Shown piece after piece: positions 12,035-22,589 of a stretch of DNA of 64,000 nt. The notes beneath the pieces are model-generated. The model had not been told where the DNA came from, searched no databases, and saw nothing but the letters and a program-made list of their open reading frames with translations. Origin of the DNA: Atrina japonica (taxonomy: Eukaryota; Mollusca; Bivalvia; Pterioida; Pinnidae); contig BROG01000236.1 in assembly GCA_030159075.1 (NCBI GenBank), forward strand, positions 1-64,000. The letters run 5' to 3'. The position numbers and the translations under genes are program-made. How positions within the stretch are numbered: position 1 is the stretch's first letter; each line of letters starts with the position of its first letter.

Positions 12035-12540
12035 ATACAATACCGTCAGGTATATACCCTGGTCTCACAGAGATTAAGACACTGAACGTACATCACAACT
12101 ATCATGTTGTGTTTAATGTCATATTTCTATTTGAGATATATATGTTTGGGTATGTGATTACTAAAATACACAGGGGTGGTAAAATCGTTACTGAGCAACT
12201 GGGATACTGCAACATGGAAATTTATAGGTCATTTATGTCATATTTTTATTATTATGTTTTGACATTTTCTACAGATTTTTAATTACACTCTAGCTAACAT
12301 TCTTTAAACAATGATATCATTATTTCCCACTACTATAGTCTGCTGAAACGTGGTGCTTCTGGAACATGGTTACCGTGAATATTTGACTAAGGATTGATGC
12401 TGTGCTGTCTGTCTGTCATTACATCCTTCAGTCAAAATGTGTTTTTGCAGTAATCCATCGTCTGCATTCTGCTAAAAGTATGTCGGAATTAACCCTGAAC
12501 ATCATAAGAGTAGAGAGAAATCATCAATGTGAACTAACTA
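12035..12540 (+). repeat. segmental duplication block B, intact copy
   Basis: The left part (from ATACCGTCAGGTATATACCC) matches 22017-22084. The right part (from GAGCAACTGGGATACTGCAA to about 12540) matches 46672-46960. The LTR element at 22085-46661 therefore sits inside the second copy of this block. No coding content is visible. Confidence 0.8.
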
Positions 12541-12814
12541 ATTGACATCTGATACAACCCAACTCTTTAACTTCAAACGTTTAACTTTTCAAATTATCTC
12601 ATAGGTTTGTTTTTTAACAATATGATTTAGAATTTCTCTGTACGTTTCTTTAAATTTTACAAAGTCCAAACCTCCATTCAATTTTAAATGTTTGATTTAT
12701 CTGTTTTTTTTTCTCAATACAACGATCGTATTTACGAATAAATGTTTTTAAAATGTGTTCTGAGAATATCATTTTTACTTTGTACTTAATTCATTGTACA
12801 ATGGTCTTGTGTAA

Positions 12815-13640
12815 ACCAGAACGTGTAAGTCATTCCCTTGTTGGCCTCTTTAAGATACAATAATAACATTTGCAAATTTGATTTCTTGTAATATTATAAG
12901 CTACTGGGACCGTGCTCGTCAGCACAGGTATTGTTGACATTCATTTTTGGTAATCTTCATTTACTTTTTCAAACTAATAAGATTTGTTTATACTTTTATT
13001 TTAGGTGGTACGTTTGATATTTGATGTTTGAAGCAGAGAAACACGATTATAGCTTTAGGGCGAAAAACGCATATTACCAAGCGAAAGAAATTTGAAACCG
13101 AAAGTTAGTCTGCGTAAATCATATTTACATATTCATTTTGTATATCAATTAATTATTGTATATCTTTCAAGACGGGTTGATGTAAAAAAAAACACACAGG
13201 TATGCACCTTAAGTAACAATGTTTTACTGTATAACCAAACATTGCATCTCTTTTTAGTTATATTTTGCAGTTGTTGATAAATGTTTTCATAATGACAGAT
13301 GATCAGTCAATACACCTGTACTTTGTCTTTAATTAGGAAAGTTCGCCAATATATCATACTAATGTTTTTTTTTTACTTCAGTATTAAATTGCTTATGATA
13401 AGAATTCAGTTTTGTAATATGAGATGTTAAAAGTATTAAGTGAGATGCCACAAATTTTTACCTGTGCTATGGACTGACACCAGTACAGTGGACAATGTTT
13501 CACATGCCACGCCAGCCATACAATTGCTTGGCAAAGGAATGGTCATCACAACTTAGCTGACAGACAAACAGACAAACAGATAGACTATCTAGTTGATTGA
13601 TTGATTGATTGATAAACATAACTTAAATAAACCCCAAAGT
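12815..13640 (+). repeat. segmental duplication block A, copy 2
   Basis: Second copy of the 10855-12010 block, ending about 70 bp before the start codon of HSPA12-like copy 1. It may hold the 5' flank or untranslated exon of that gene, but I see no TATA box or other firm promoter element. Confidence 0.78.
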
Positions 13641-14063
13641 GTTAACAATTACATTTGTATTTAACAGTAAATTCATATTATAACATAGGCGGAAGAAAAC
13701 TCACAAGAACATGTCGTGTGGGGACCACATAATTGTGGCAGCTATTGATTTTGGTACAACATTTTCTGGGTACGCATTTTCTTTGCTACATGAATTCCAA
13801 AACGACCCAACAAAATGCTCAACAATGACATGGAGCGCTGCTATTGGTGGATTGCAGTCACTAAAAACATCAACTTGTGTTTTATTTGATGACAGAAGAC
13901 AATTCCATTCTTTCGGATTTGAAGCAGAGGCAAAGTATTCCAATTTGGCTCTTGATAACAATCACCACAAGTGGTTGTTTTTCCGACGGTTCAAGATGCA
14001 ACTTTATAAACAGGCAGTAAGTAACTGTATATCAAATATATTTCATGTGAATACGTCCATGTG

Positions 14064-15245
14064 ATTTATAAATAAACTTAAAGTAGCTATGTGAATGTGT
14101 GAATACCTGTATGTACAATATAGATAAACCAAGAAAAAGTACGTGTGAATACCTTCATGTGCTGTACAGATAAACTGAATGAAAACATGTGAATACTTGT
14201 ATGTGCTGTATACATAAATTGAAAATATCTATATAAACATGTAGATACCTGCACGTGCTGTATAAATAAACTGAATGTAGATATGTAAACATATGAGTAC
14301 CTGCACGTGCTGTATAGATATCTATATAAACACGTGAATACCTGCATGTGCTGTATAACTGAAAGTAGCTATGCAAACAGGTTTTCAATACCTGTATAGA
14401 TCAACTGTAATTTGTTACATAATCAAAATGAAAGTAGCTATGTAAAGATGTGACATGTGTTGTATAAACAAACTAAAATTAGCTGTGTAAATATGTTGTG
14501 AATGCCTGAAAAAAACAAATGTAATGTGCAACAGTTGATAACAATGTAAGCCTGTGCATACTTGTACAAACGAGGTGTAATGTTCTGTAGATATAAACTG
14601 TACAAAAGAGGTGTAATAAGCTGTAGATCTAAACTGTAAAACCGAGGCGTAATGAGCTGTAGATATAAACTGTACAAACGAGGAGTAATAAGCTGTAGAT
14701 AAAAACTGTACAAACGAGGTGTAATGAGCTGTAGATATAAACTGTACAAACGAGGTGTAATGATCTGTAGATATAAACTGTACAAACGAGGTGTAATGTG
14801 TTGTAGATATAAAGTGTACAACCGAGGTGTAATGTGCTGTAGATATAAACTAGCTATGTAAACACGTGAATACCTATATAAACCAGGTGTAATATACTGC
14901 AGATATAAACTGAAAGTAGCAATGTCAAAACGTCGTGACATCGATTATAAACCAGGTGTAATGTGCTGAAAAAATAAACTGAAAGCACTTATGTAAACAT
15001 GTGATTACATTATAAACCAGTTGTAATGTTCTGTAGAAATAAACTGAAAGTAGCAATGTAAATACGTGAACACCCTATAATCCAGTAGTAATGTGTTGTA
15101 GAAGTAAACCGAAAGTAGCAGTATAAACATGTCGTTAATACCTATAGACCAGATGTAATATGCTGTATTAATAAACTGAAAGTAGCCATGTAAACATGTG
15201 AAAACCTTATAAACCAGGTGCAATGTGCCACAGAAATAAACTGAA
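14064..15245. repeat. degenerate tandem repeats in intron 1 of HSPA12-like copy 1
   Basis: Three related styles follow each other: a loose ~60-bp repeat with GAATACCTG(T/C)A(T/C)GTGCTGTA (14090-14400), a tight 36-bp unit with CTGTACAAACGAGGTGTAAT (about 14550-14830), and a ~80-bp unit with AAACCAGGTGTAATGTGCTG (14870-15245). Because 36 is divisible by three, a 167-codon minus-strand frame of repeated TPRLYSLYLQ survives at 14438-14941; it is a repeat by-product, not a gene. Confidence 0.8.
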
Positions 15246-15338
15246 AGTAGTTATCGGCAAATATAATTTTAACACTGGTTTTGGTTTTGCTTTCTGGTTT
15301 TTAACATGGTCTGAAACTAGTTTCTTTGGATTTGCAGC

Positions 15339-15339
<1 letters not shown>

Positions 15340-15371
<32 letters not shown>
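15340..15371. repeat. (ATT)n microsatellite
   Basis: About ten ATT units in intron 1 of HSPA12-like copy 1, shortly before exon 2. Confidence 0.9.
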
Positions 15372-15372
<1 letters not shown>

Positions 15373-16009
15373 GTTGTTATTTTCTACTGATAATCGCCAT
15401 GTGCATCCGTAATTTTCAAATTTCCATATTTTCACATATATTCTAGGGATTAAAACGAAACTTCACTCTAGAAGCCGACAATGGAATGACGATGGATGCA
15501 TTGGAGGTATTTTCAGCAGCAATCAGATATCTAAAAGATCACCTACTAAAAAAGTGTAATGAACAACACACGGACATACAGGAAGACGACATTTTCTTTG
15601 TACTCACAGTACCCGCTATCTGGACAGATAAAGCCAAACAATTCATGAGAGAAGCCGCCGAGAAGGTAAATATACATTATTTACTATTCCAAAAACCAAT
15701 CACTTCAATTCGCGAGAGCGTATCTTTCGTGTTAATTATCAAATGACTTTGTTTGCAAGTTGTAATATTAGCGAACATTTGTTTCAACATATGTGTCCAT
15801 TCACTACTGTGTTTCTATCAAAGTGTTTCTCAGAAAAATGTAAATAATTGATATCATTGTAAGCATGAAAACATGATCTTAATATCAATACGTCATACCG
15901 GATTCATCTGTGTTTATATGCATTATTTACTTGAACCTCTGTTCTATGTGCATGTAATCTGTTTTTATATATGTACCTCTGTTTTATATACACGTACCTC
16001 TGTTTATAC

Positions 16010-16300
16010 ACATGAACCTCTATCTGAAGGAACAGTCTGAAAACGATATTATCAAGATGTTTGGATTTCTAGTAGACAACATCTTCGTGGTTTTTGCGGG
16101 GAAAGTTTTCCAGCAGATTGTCTGCATTCCAATGGATACCAATTGTGCACCTCTTTTGGGCGGAACAGTCTTCCAAGCAGATTGTCTCAAGCATTCCAAC
16201 TGGACCATATCCCAATTGTGCACCGATCTTTTGGCAAACATTCGTCTCTTTTACAGCTTCTATAAAATTGCGATATTTTTTCGCCAATGAAGCGGATTTT
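16010..16300 (+). mobile_element. Penelope-like RT fragment in intron 2 of HSPA12-like copy 1
   Basis: A degraded reverse-transcriptase stretch encodes FGFLVDNIFVVF and then IPMDTNCAPLL, the motif block seen just before the catalytic strand of this element family. The segment around the NCAP motif is present twice, diverged (16105-16160 and 16167-16235). Related copies lie at 45087-46474, 50795-51370 and 63480-64000. No complete domain survives. Confidence 0.65.
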
Positions 16301-16491
16301 TGCATACAGTCTTCTGCAATTGGCAGAAACGCTTCAAATATTTAACCGATTGCATGTTTTGTAAACATAGAGAAAATGGTTTCTTCTGACAAGGCTTCCA
16401 GTATTTTCAAACTTGCTTATGCATATAAATTAATTGAAAACGAAATTTAGATTTGTTATAACTTTACCGATAAACTTGCATTATATAAATA

Positions 16492-16496
<5 letters not shown>

Positions 16497-16544
<48 letters not shown>
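16497..16544. repeat. (TA)n microsatellite
   Basis: TA run followed by a T-homopolymer, within intron 2 of HSPA12-like copy 1. Confidence 0.93.
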
Positions 16545-16547
<3 letters not shown>

Positions 16548-16676
16548 GATATTTTTTTTTTTTTTAATTTCCTTCATATGACGTCATTCCAGGATCATGT
16601 GCCTACCATAACAAAGGATATAATTGTTCAAATATTTGGCTACTTATGTCGAGATTTTGGCGAGGAAGAATGACTC

Positions 16677-16680
<4 letters not shown>

Positions 16681-16728
<48 letters not shown>
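16681..16728. repeat. (GT)n microsatellite
   Basis: About 24 GT units in intron 2 of HSPA12-like copy 1. Confidence 0.95.
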
Positions 16729-16732
<4 letters not shown>

Positions 16733-17236
16733 AAAAAACATAAAACAAATAAGTGTACAATGTATTTGCATAGACATTATATTCTATATATTATAGAAGT
16801 ATCATTTTTTTTACTGTTTTGATATGTGAATTGCAGCCAATTCAATCCAAATATACAGTCAAGTAGTTATATACGAAATTAATAACTGTAAACACATAGA
16901 GAAGAATGCTTAATAATTTGAGGTAATCATAATATGACCGTGTATTTATTGTGTATGGTCCTAATTTTCCGATTCACATAACTTAACTCTTAAAACATGT
17001 ATAGTCGTACCCGGATATTTTAAAATCGAAGGGAAACGAAATTTTTCTTTCAAATAAACAGGGTTTCAAATTAACTGGATTATAATGGTATAAAACATTC
17101 TGGTCGAGGGACCAATATCATTACAATTAAAGCAGAACTGCAATGTTACAGGGTTCAATATAAGTGGGTTTGACTGTAGTTGTAAATTGTAGTGGGAAAC
17201 CTTTCAGATTATCCACTTGGAAATCTGGAAAATAGT

Positions 17237-18478
17237 GCATGTGCTGTGTAACTTCACGTACGCAGAGTCCAGCTCACTTAGGAGTCCACCTCATATTAAA
17301 CAGATATTGATATTTGGTATTATGTTTATAACATTCATTTGTCGCTGCTGGTGGACCGTATGTGCTGTGTAAGTTCACGTAAGGTTCAGCTCAATTAGGA
17401 GTCCACCTCATATTAAACAGATATTGATATTTGGTATTATGTTTATAACATTCATTTGTCGCTGCTGGTGGACCGTATGTGCTGTGTAAGTTCACGTAAG
17501 GTTCAGCTCACTTAGGAGTCCACCTCATATTAAACAGATATTGATATTTGGTATTATGTTTATAACATTCATTTGTCGCTGCTGGTGGACCGTATGTGCT
17601 GTGTAAGTTCACGTAAGGTCCAGCTCACTTAGGAGTCCACCTCATATTAAACAGATATTGATATTTGGTATTATGTTTATAACATTCATTTGTCGCTGCT
17701 GGTGGACCGTATGTGCTGTGTAAGTTCACGTAAGGTTCAGCTCACTTAGGAGTCCGTCTCATATTAGACAGATATTTATATTTGGTATTATGTTTATAAC
17801 ATTCATTTGTCGCTGCTGGTGGACCGTATGTGCTGTGTAAGTTCACGTAAGGTTCAGCTCACTTAGGAGTCCGTCTCATATTAAACAGATATTGATATTT
17901 GGTATTATGTTTATAACATTCATTTGTCGCTGCTGGTGGACCGTATGTGCTGTGTAAGTTCACGTAAGGTTCAGCTCACTTAGGAGTCCGTCTCATATTA
18001 AACAGATATTGATATTTGGTATTTATGTTTATAACATTCATTTGTCGCTGCTGGTGGACCGTATGTGCTGTGTAAGTTCACGTAAGGTTCAGCTCACTTA
18101 GGAGTCCGTCTCATATTAAACAGGTATTGATATTTGGTATTATGTTTATAACATTCATTTGTCGCTGCTGGTGGACCGTATGTGCTGTGTAAGTTCACGT
18201 AAGGTTCAGCTCACTTAGGAGTCCGTCTCATATTAAACAGATATTGATATTTGGTATTATGTTTATAACATTCATTTGTCGCTGCTGGTGGACCGTATGT
18301 GCTGTGTAAGTTCACGTAAGGTTCAGCTCACTTAGGAGTCCGTCTCATATTAAACAGATATTGATATTTGGTATTATGTTTATAACATTCATTTGTCGCT
18401 GCTGGTGGACCGTATGTGCTGTGTAAGTTCACGTAAGGTTCAGCTCACTTAGGAGTCCGTCTCATATTAAACAGGTAT
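17237..18478. repeat. 117-bp satellite, ~10.6 units
   Basis: The landmark GTGGACCGTATGTGCTGTGT recurs at 17351, 17468, 17585, 17702, 17819, 17936, 18054, 18171, 18288 and 18405: period 117 bp with a single 118-bp unit. Early units read AGTCCACCTCATATTA and later ones AGTCCGTCTCATATTA, so variants are blocked along the array. A lone diverged partial unit sits at 18711-18755. The array fills part of intron 2 of HSPA12-like copy 1. Confidence 0.96.
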
Positions 18479-18479
18479 T

Positions 18480-19414
18480 AGTATTCAGTCTCTTGACAAT
18501 GTTTTAGTAAATATGTCATAAGTAAAAACCCTCAGCTATTGTAAAGCTGAGATAGCCATCTTTTTACAATGGTTACTCTTTGACGGATTTTGGCTATATG
18601 TTTAGATTTATTATTTGGCCTTCTCTTCCTCTTTAGAAAATCTGTTTGAAATTGGAGCTCAACTGTTGTAGTCTAACTGGCAGAAATGATCGTCTTGAGC
18701 ATTATAACTTTGGTATTATGTTTACGATATTCATTTGCCGCTGCTGGTGGACCGTTTGAGTTCCTAAGAGTAAAAGCCGAGTACGTGGTTTTTCGGTACC
18801 AGCTGGTCATTTTAAAGTAAAGTTGATTTTCACTTATATATCACAATTTAAATTATAAAGGTCTCAAAGCTATGATATTTAATTTTACTGTGGGTACTCT
18901 CAGACGGGTTTGGCAATACATTTAGAGCCATCATTTGGCCTTTTGCGATACCAACTTTATGGAAATATACTTTTAATTAAATTTGAAATGATTGTCGGAC
19001 ATCGAGCGCGTTTCGTTTGGTCTCGTTTGTAAAAGTATAACTTTTGTATTGCTAATAATATTTAAGAGTTAGTCAGTTAAGTGATCCAAATAACGAGGTA
19101 ACACTGTACTTTGTAAATAATTTGTTATCGAACTGCCAAACTAGCAGATACACAGACACTCGTAAGGGGCATGTAAATTGTATATAAATTACAACTAAGT
19201 AGCAGTGCCAAATAGTGTAGTTGGACTGTTACTCAGGGCAACGGTGTATTAGGTTACTGTATGCACGACTAAGTCCGTACGGCAAAATCCATAATCTTAA
19301 GTCATACTTCCCCGGGGCCGCCGCCCCCCCCCCGCCCCCCCCCGGTTAATAAATTTAACACCAGAATTAACATCAGATGCAGCAGTAACTATGTATGACG
19401 ATAATTTTGTTTAG
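18480..19414. other. end of intron 2, HSPA12-like copy 1
   Basis: No exon resembling 59928-60075 is seen here. A diverged local duplication (18566-18625 and 18890-18945, both ending CATTTGGCCTT or similar) and a C/G homopolymer cluster (19312-19346) are the only structure. Confidence 0.5.
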
Positions 19415-20478
19415 GTGGTACCATTGACATCACAGTTCACGAGGTGGAAAGCGGGTCACATTTAAAAGAAATTCATAAAGCCAATGGTGGAGACTGGGGC
19501 GGCACCAAGGTGGACGACGAATTTCGCAAAATGCTGACTGACATAGTTGGAGAAAACGTTTTTGCGGTTTTCAGCAAGGAACAAAAATATGATATGTTGG
19601 AGCTATTCGCAGACTTCGAGATTAAGAAGAGGACCATCACACCGGAATCAACCGAGAAAATCACTTTCAAGGTACCAATATCTTTATCCGAAACTTTCAG
19701 AAATCTGAACAATGGAAAGGATATCAAATCGGTTTTGGAGAATAAAGCGAAATATAAGGGGAAAATAACATGGATCGGTGACAAGTTGAGAATGGAAGCC
19801 GATATTGCAAAGGGATTTTACAAAGAACCGACGGACAAAATAGTTCACCACATGAGAAAGCTGACACATGACCAGAGTGTAAAAGATGCACGATTCATTT
19901 TAATGGTTGGGGGCTTTTCCGAGTCTCCCATGCTACGTGATGCCATCCAGAAGGCTTTTCCCAGTAAAAAGATTGTAATTCCAAATGAGGCGGGATTATC
20001 GGTTTTGAAAGGAGCTGTCATTTTCGGACATGCGCCAGGAACTATTGATTTCCGGGTTTGCAAATATACGTATGGAGTTAGGACAAGCATGGTTTTTGAC
20101 AAGAAAATACATGATTAAAGTAAAAAATACAAGACTGGTGATGGCGTAGAACGGTGTAATGACCTCTTTAGCAAACATGTCGAAATAGAAAAAACCGTGG
20201 AGGTTGGATGCCCTCAGACAGAACAACGTTATGCAGTTGTGGAAGCAGATCAAACTAGTATATTATTTAAGATGTACGTATCAACTGAACGCAACCCAAT
20301 GTATGTCACTGACCCCAGCTGTACCTTCCTGGGATCATTTGAGATCGATATCCCCGGAGAGGGACTCGATAGAGGTGCTTGGGTATGTTTGACATTCAGT
20401 GGAACTGAACTCGAAATCGAGGCTAGAGAAGATCAAACAGGGGAGACAGTTTCAGCATCCTTTGACTTTTTGGAATAA

Positions 20479-22016
20479 TGTCCTTCATGAACTAACGCTT
20501 TATTTATACTTATATTTATGTAGTTTGTATTCCATAATCTCCATGATAGAATATGTATATCTTATAACATATGCTGGTATAGCTTTTGAAATCAATAAGA
20601 TGTTCGGAGCGATTTGTTTAGATAAGGGATATATCCAGAAATATATCCATTCCTGGCGGATGAGAAAAACAACTTCATGAAGATCGGGCAACTATTATGT
20701 CGGATAATGAGTTGCAATAAACTGATTAGACTTGTACTAACCCCTTTTTGAAATCCAAAATGATATGTAGATTCAACGATGGAAAACTATTAATAAGAGC
20801 TATCAAATTATCAATCTTTAGATGATTCCCATAGTTAATTATGATTGACTTCATTTGATTTCATTGTGCCAAATGTGAACGACATATATATCAACAACGA
20901 GGAACAAATATTTGGTGTTGTGGTTCCGATTTTTACAAAATATTCATGTAGAAAAAGTTCTCATTTTTTATTTTTTTCATTATTATTAATATATTTGACT
21001 TTTTATTATATATATTAATCAGACACTTTCTAATAAAATCATATTTAATATTTTACATGTTACATTATTTACAGTACAGTAGCTCGTCACTCTTGTTATG
21101 AGTTGATTTAGACTATTTGTGATTGTAAACATGTGCCAATTTACTTTTGTAGATATGTACACGATAAAGAGTCAAATCTAGGTTCTGCCAGGGACCGAAA
21201 GAATAATGTTTATTTACAAAGAAAAGAGTGTAGCCTACACGTACTAATAAAACATTATGACTTGCCCTGTTTCAATGGATTTCCGTAACTCATAACGTTG
21301 ACACAAAAACTAGCCTGTCACCCCCGTTACGATTTCATTTAGACTCTTCGCATTTGTGAAAACGTGCCAATTTTAGCTTGGAAGACTACACTTATCATGA
21401 TGAAAGCGACTTTGAAGAATACCGGCGGCGGTGTATAATTATAAATCGCTTATAACTGTCAAACCTCTACCACTGTCATACCTACCACCAAACCACAACA
21501 AGAGGTATCAGTTAAACCTAGTTTTTTTCAGTTAATGTGAAATCCAAGAAAACCTAAGTTCAACTGGGGAAAAACTAGGTTTAGATTATCAATGTGATTT
21601 TGGCATGTTACCATTCTTACAAAAACTTATTCAGTAGGTCTAGTTATTGTAGTTCATTATCAATTTTGCCAAATTACAATACTTATTTTCAGAGAATTAA
21701 TTAACTGTATACCGCTGTCTATTACTGTAAGGAGAACATCCAGCTAAAGTCATAGGAAGATTATCAAATCAAAAACGACATGTAATACGTCTTCGTTATT
21801 ACAACAGAGTACTACCTTATAACTTAAAAAGTGTCGTGTCTTAACCCACAAGCAATCAATGTGTTAGGAGTTTCATCTTTATGTAGAATAGTAGTTAAGC
21901 TTGAGTACTCAATTAATATGGGATCCAATTAATTACATGTCAACAGTCGTAAGTCCTGAGTTAGTTACTGGACCTTAAAACAATCCCTAGATGCCGTTTC
22001 ATCAACCTTACCCTGA
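20479..22016. other. 3' flank and intergenic DNA
   Basis: Includes the AATAAA at 20716-20721 downstream of HSPA12-like copy 1. A diverged local duplication shares TTTAGACT...GTGCCAATTT at about 21075-21150 and 21305-21375. No coding exon recognised. Confidence 0.45.
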
Positions 22017-22084
22017 TACCATCAGGCGTATACTCTGGTCTTACCGAGATAAAGACACTTTTAACGTGCATCACAACTAGCATT
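22017..22084 (+). repeat. block B, second copy, left part
   Basis: Matches 12040-12105 (ATACC(A/G)TCAGG...CATCACAACTA). It is cut by the LTR element that starts at 22085 and resumes after the element at about 46662. Confidence 0.75.
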
Positions 22085-22197
22085 TGTCATGAGGTCAGAA
22101 TTACCCTAAAATATGCCAGAAAAATCAAGAACACAGTAAAGTAATTTTGTAAATTTTATTAACAATAACAAAATAAAACTTAATCTAAATGACAGTT
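22085..22197 (-). repeat. low-coordinate LTR, first part
   Basis: Starts TGTCATGAGGTCAGAATTAC, aligning with TGTTATGACGTCAGTATTAC at 44700 in the other LTR. It is cut by the LINE insertion after 22197 and continues at 29786. Confidence 0.8.
22176..22197. repeat. 22-bp target-site duplication, left copy
   Basis: Identical to 29764-29785 (begins AAACTTAATC, ends GACAGTT). The first few A/C bases could belong to the LINE tail on the right, so the true duplication is about 19-22 bp. Together the copies bracket the whole LINE pair. Confidence 0.85.
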
Positions 22198-22589
22198 AGA
22201 CGGGAGGTTGGATTGGGCCCGATCCAATCAATCGGCTGGTCACGTCTAGCCCTGGTCCGTTTCTTACGCTAAACAAAACAATTAGACTATGAAAACGCAT
22301 TTATATACATCTATTAGTTTCTACATATATAAAATTATGTAATTTGGACGTATTTTATTTTGTCCAGAAGGCGGTGGCTGTAGGGTCAATCGGGTGTAAT
22401 TGAAAAGATTTTTGCATGCCGTGGATTGTTCATAGTATTTTATCGTTTGGTACCCGATGAAGTATTGTGTCAATCTAATGCTTTGCTTTTCTTTGCAACT
22501 GAGTATACTTTCACACGCCATTACAGTGCATTGCTGCTGGAGATCCGCAGTGTATTGCCCGGTCCGTGTTGACACTCCCTGGAGGGTGA

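Larger units (their letters stand above)
13711..20478 (+). pseudogene. HSPA12: HSPA12-like Hsp70-family gene, copy 1, disrupted
   Basis: Three recognisable coding exons: 13711-14016 (102 codons, starts MSCGDHIIVAAIDFGTTF, the first phosphate-binding loop), 15447-15665 (73 codons, includes FVLTVPAIWTDKAKQFMREA) and 19415-20478. The last begins in the second phosphate loop (GGTIDITVHEV) and contains the adenosine motif FILMVGGFSESP. HSPA12 proteins are divergent Hsp70 relatives with the actin-like ATPase fold but no typical substrate-binding domain. Two defects are visible. A TAA at 20116-20118 interrupts the frame, which continues in phase to 20478 for 120 more codons. The exon matching 59928-60075 of copy 2 is not found in the 3.7-kb intron, and joining the flanking exons without it would break the frame. 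A candidate AATAAA lies at 20716-20721. Probably a pseudogene; an unseen diverged exon or an assembly error remain possible. Confidence 0.85.
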
